Shown here one piece after another: positions 61,698 through 64,000 of a DNA stretch of 64,000 bases. Within the stretch, counting starts at the first letter, position 1. Every line of letters begins with the position of its first letter. This DNA is from Colwellia piezophila ATCC BAA-637 (GTDB taxonomy: Bacteria > Pseudomonadota > Gammaproteobacteria > Enterobacterales > Alteromonadaceae): positions 306,244 to 370,243 of the forward strand of contig NZ_KB905161.1 in the NCBI RefSeq assembly GCF_000378625.1, given 5' to 3'. Made by a program: the position numbers and the translations under genes. Below the pieces are notes generated by a model that saw nothing but the letters and a program-made list of their open reading frames with translations, had not been told where the DNA came from and ran no database searches.

Positions 61698-63878
61698 ATG
61701 ATGCCAAAAATAAAAACCGTTCATAACATAAAACAAGGACATCCTTTGCGCTATTTACACTTTGCTGATATTTGCATCGATACTCATAACCAATTGCTTT
61801 ATCGTCAGGGTGAAACAATAAATTTAGCGCCTAAAGTTTATGATTTACTCGTCTATTTTTGTCAACACACTCATCGAGTGATCAGCAAAGATGAATTGAT
61901 GGAGCAAGTATGGACTGGCACATTAGTGACAGAGAATGCCATCAGCCGTACCATAGTGAAAGTAAGGAAAGCCTTAGCAGACGATCCGAAGAATCCACAA
62001 TTTATTATTACCGTGCCACGCAAAGGTTATCGGATGGTGGCAGAATTTGTCGCTGTAGAAACGGTCAGTAACCAAAAAACTTCTGATTGTGAAAGCCAAG
62101 AGTCACAAAGTCAGTGGGTCAAAAAAAGCAGACCAACTGATGTTCAACTAAATGGCATAACCCCAAGTAATCAGACAAAAAGTAACCTATCGAAAAACAC
62201 CTTCTGGGTTATCGCAGGGCTAATGATCATCATCGTACTTACCTTTGTATTTTCAACAAAGAGCAATAAGGTTTTACAAACAAAGCAAGTGAAAGCACTA
62301 ACACGTGAGGTTGGTATTGAACTTTATCCTGCTCTATCACCTGATTTAACTCAACTGGCTTATAGTAAAGAAGTCACCGGCAAGCCGTCATATATAAACA
62401 TCGAAAACCTAAGCAACCATGTGAAGCGATCGATTTCTCATTCAAGAGCAGCACTGAGCAAACCGGTATGGTCCCCTAGCGAGGATAAGCTTGCTTTTTT
62501 GTACCAACACAATAGTGTTTGTATGATCTATTGGGCACAACTCGATAACATTAAAGACAAAGAGTCTTGGCAAGCCATTACTGAATGTAGTGCCGACAGT
62601 AGTCCGCATTTTGTTTTTTCGCCTGATGGCCAATTCCTTTATTTTAATGACAGACAATCGGCGAGTCATGGCTACCAAATATTTAGGGTTAATTTAACCA
62701 ATAGTGAAAAAGATATTGTTAATCAGCCGATCACTAATGGCTTAGGAAATTATAGTTTTGATATATCAGCCGATGGCAAAAGCTTAGTCATGGTAAATAG
62801 TGAATTCTCGCCAACGACTCGGATATACACCTTAAACATTGAAGAATCTAAGCTTAAACAAACTGCAAAATTAGATTATTTAATGCGTGCTGTGCTTTGG
62901 CACCATGACAATGAAACCATTATTCATCCGTCACCACACCCAGCGTACGAGCTTTGGCAAAGTAACCTTGATGGCACTAAGTTAGCCGTTGTTGCCAGTA
63001 ATACCTCACGGGTGAAACATTTATCTCGTCTTAATAACGGCAAAGATTTTAGTTTTGTCTCTTATTTACTTAATAGAGATATTCACTTCGAATCAAGAGG
63101 TCAAGAAAACATTGAGTTAGATAACTCTACCGTAATGGATTATCTACCGGCTTTAGCACATAACAGTGGTCAGTATGCCTTTGTCTCTAAGCGTTCAACC
63201 TCCGCTGAAGTATACCTTAGTGATTTACTCGACGCTTCAACCATTGAAAACACTAAGCAATTTACGTCATTCAATAACCCAGTTAAGCTCTATGATTTAG
63301 CTTTTTCGCCTAATGATAGTCAGCTAATGATTTTGGCTGATAATCAAATATATATTGCCAATACCAACAGCATGGAGGTTCATAAGTTGCCGCTAGATAA
63401 TATCGCTATTGTTGGCGTCAGTTGGCAGGATGAAAACAATTTACTGCTATCGAGTGTAAGAAATGCAGATTGGTATTTAATGCGTTACAACATTAACGAG
63501 CAAAAATTATCGCCTTTACCTGTTGGTTACCAAGGTGGCGTATATTCAGCAGTTGATAATAGTTATTACCTGATTGCTGATGACAGTTTCCAAGTAATGA
63601 AATTTTCCGATTTATCGGTACTACCTCAGGTTATTCCACTCACTTGTCAACCAAGTATTATCAATAGAAAACTTAATTTGAAAGTAACGTCTGATGGCTT
63701 AGTATGCCAATCGAATGCTGAAGACAATCAATATAAGCGCTATTCATTTACCACAAAAAGTAGCCGGTTATGGCAAAAATCAGTGCCAAGCATTGACTTT
63801 GATATCAAAAAACGTGGCATGGTATACACCATAACGAAGCAATCTGTTTCGGATATAATGCAAACAATCAGTTTATAG
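61698..63878 (+). CDS. CadC-like regulator with periplasmic TolB-type propeller
   Basis: 726 residues. The OmpR-type winged helix occupies about 15-115 (LHFADICIDTHNQLLYRQGETINLAPKVYDLLVYFCQHTHRVISKDELMEQVW, TENAISRTIVKVRKALADDPKNPQFIITVPRKGYRM). One TM helix follows at about 168-188. The periplasmic part is a TolB/WD40-like beta-propeller (YPALSPDLTQLAYSKE, PHFVFSPDGQFLYFND, SFDISADGKSLVMV, DLAFSPNDSQLMIL). The type is common in Shewanella, Colwellia and Alteromonas genomes. The ligand and target are unknown; no adjacent gene in the window follows it. Confidence 0.92.
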   Translation: MMPKIKTVHNIKQGHPLRYLHFADICIDTHNQLLYRQGETINLAPKVYDLLVYFCQHTHRVISKDELMEQVWTGTLVTENAISRTIVKVRKALADDPKNPQFIITVPRKGYRMVAEFVAVETVSNQKTSDCESQESQSQWVKKSRPTDVQLNGITPSNQTKSNLSKNTFWVIAGLMIIIVLTFVFSTKSNKVLQTKQVKALTREVGIELYPALSPDLTQLAYSKEVTGKPSYINIENLSNHVKRSISHSRAALSKPVWSPSEDKLAFLYQHNSVCMIYWAQLDNIKDKESWQAITECSADSSPHFVFSPDGQFLYFNDRQSASHGYQIFRVNLTNSEKDIVNQPITNGLGNYSFDISADGKSLVMVNSEFSPTTRIYTLNIEESKLKQTAKLDYLMRAVLWHHDNETIIHPSPHPAYELWQSNLDGTKLAVVASNTSRVKHLSRLNNGKDFSFVSYLLNRDIHFESRGQENIELDNSTVMDYLPALAHNSGQYAFVSKRSTSAEVYLSDLLDASTIENTKQFTSFNNPVKLYDLAFSPNDSQLMILADNQIYIANTNSMEVHKLPLDNIAIVGVSWQDENNLLLSSVRNADWYLMRYNINEQKLSPLPVGYQGGVYSAVDNSYYLIADDSFQVMKFSDLSVLPQVIPLTCQPSIINRKLNLKVTSDGLVCQSNAEDNQYKRYSFTTKSSRLWQKSVPSIDFDIKKRGMVYTITKQSVSDIMQTISL

Positions 63879-63941
63879 CGTAACTTATTGGATGTTGCTA
63901 AATTAAATTAATTACACTTAACTCGTTGTTTTTATATATTT

Positions 63942-63977
63942 AAAGTTGTGACCACCACTGATGGTCACAACTTTTCC
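63942..63977 (+). terminator. Terminator after the CadC-like gene
   Basis: AAAGTTGTGACCA / TGGTCACAACTTT, perfect 13-bp stem with a 7-nt loop followed by T, about 65 bp after the stop codon. Confidence 0.75.
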
Positions 63978-64000
63978 AACAATAATCACACTTTCATCCC

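Overview
The window is about 38-40% GC by eye and reads like a chromosomal segment of a marine, probably cold-adapted gammaproteobacterium of the Colwelliaceae (Colwellia/Thalassotalea type). This rests on the AT-rich codon use, on secreted subtilases, DUF3718, propeller-type GGDEF and CadC-like proteins, and on several families of dispersed hairpin repeats. The assignment is an inference from gene content, not a database match. I see no phage, no CRISPR array and no rRNA.

Layout. 1-6.4 kb: the 3' end of a secreted S8 peptidase, a second S8 peptidase ending in DALIWKV repeats, and a periplasmic propeller receptor with a degenerate GGDEF domain. 6.6-8.6 kb: a loose group of small genes (HTH-like protein, Lys-rich protein, divergent cold-shock-domain protein, plasmid-type DNA-binding protein). 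8.9-21.5 kb: MFS transporter, a large hybrid kinase with an AraC output domain, M50 membrane protease, then a carbonyl-detoxification group (CurA-like reductase, YqhD-like Fe-ADH, DJ-1/Hsp31-like protein with a divergent LysR and a perfect palindromic operator), a SpoU methyltransferase, a DEDDh exonuclease and an HxlR regulator. 21.5-28.2 kb: cupin, two duplicated 3' fragments of a histidine kinase flanking a DUF3718 gene, cysteine synthase, and the selD-selU pair for tRNA 2-selenouridine. 28.6-36 kb: acyltransferase/LytTR pair, M64 peptidase, PACE efflux protein with a divergent LysR, and a DUF1353 protein. 36-44.6 kb: TetR plus an OYE-family oxidoreductase, an exported FGE/SUMF1-fold protein, a CadC-like regulator and a YdbS/YdbT-like membrane PH-domain pair. 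44.7-49.6 kb: a Y1 (RAYT-like) transposon, a MocR regulator divergent from PaiA/PaiB-like genes, and an internally deleted copy of the same transposon that cuts off a gene. 49.9-60.6 kb: NemA/NemR-like pair with three operators, a GhrA-like dehydrogenase, and a MacA/MacB-type export system with its NtrC-type regulator and histidine kinase. 60.6-64 kb: a degenerate tRNA-Leu-like gene with its own terminator, and a second CadC-like regulator.

Common themes. Many genes sit as divergent regulator/target pairs (LysR/DJ-1, LysR/PACE, HxlR/cupin, LytTR/acyltransferase, MocR/PaiAB, TetR/OYE), several with visible palindromic operators. Electrophile and carbonyl handling recurs (CurA, YqhD, DJ-1, two OYE enzymes, GhrA). 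The intergenic DNA is unusually structured. Family A is a set of about 265-bp elements that fold as large hairpins; arms differ between copies yet pair within each copy, and the TAGAATAACTA box is kept. Family B is a second hairpin family of about 200 bp. Family C is a set of Y1-transposon copies in four states (complete, internally deleted, solo end, coding remnant) with tandemly reiterated ends. These repeat families are the most likely undescribed biology here.
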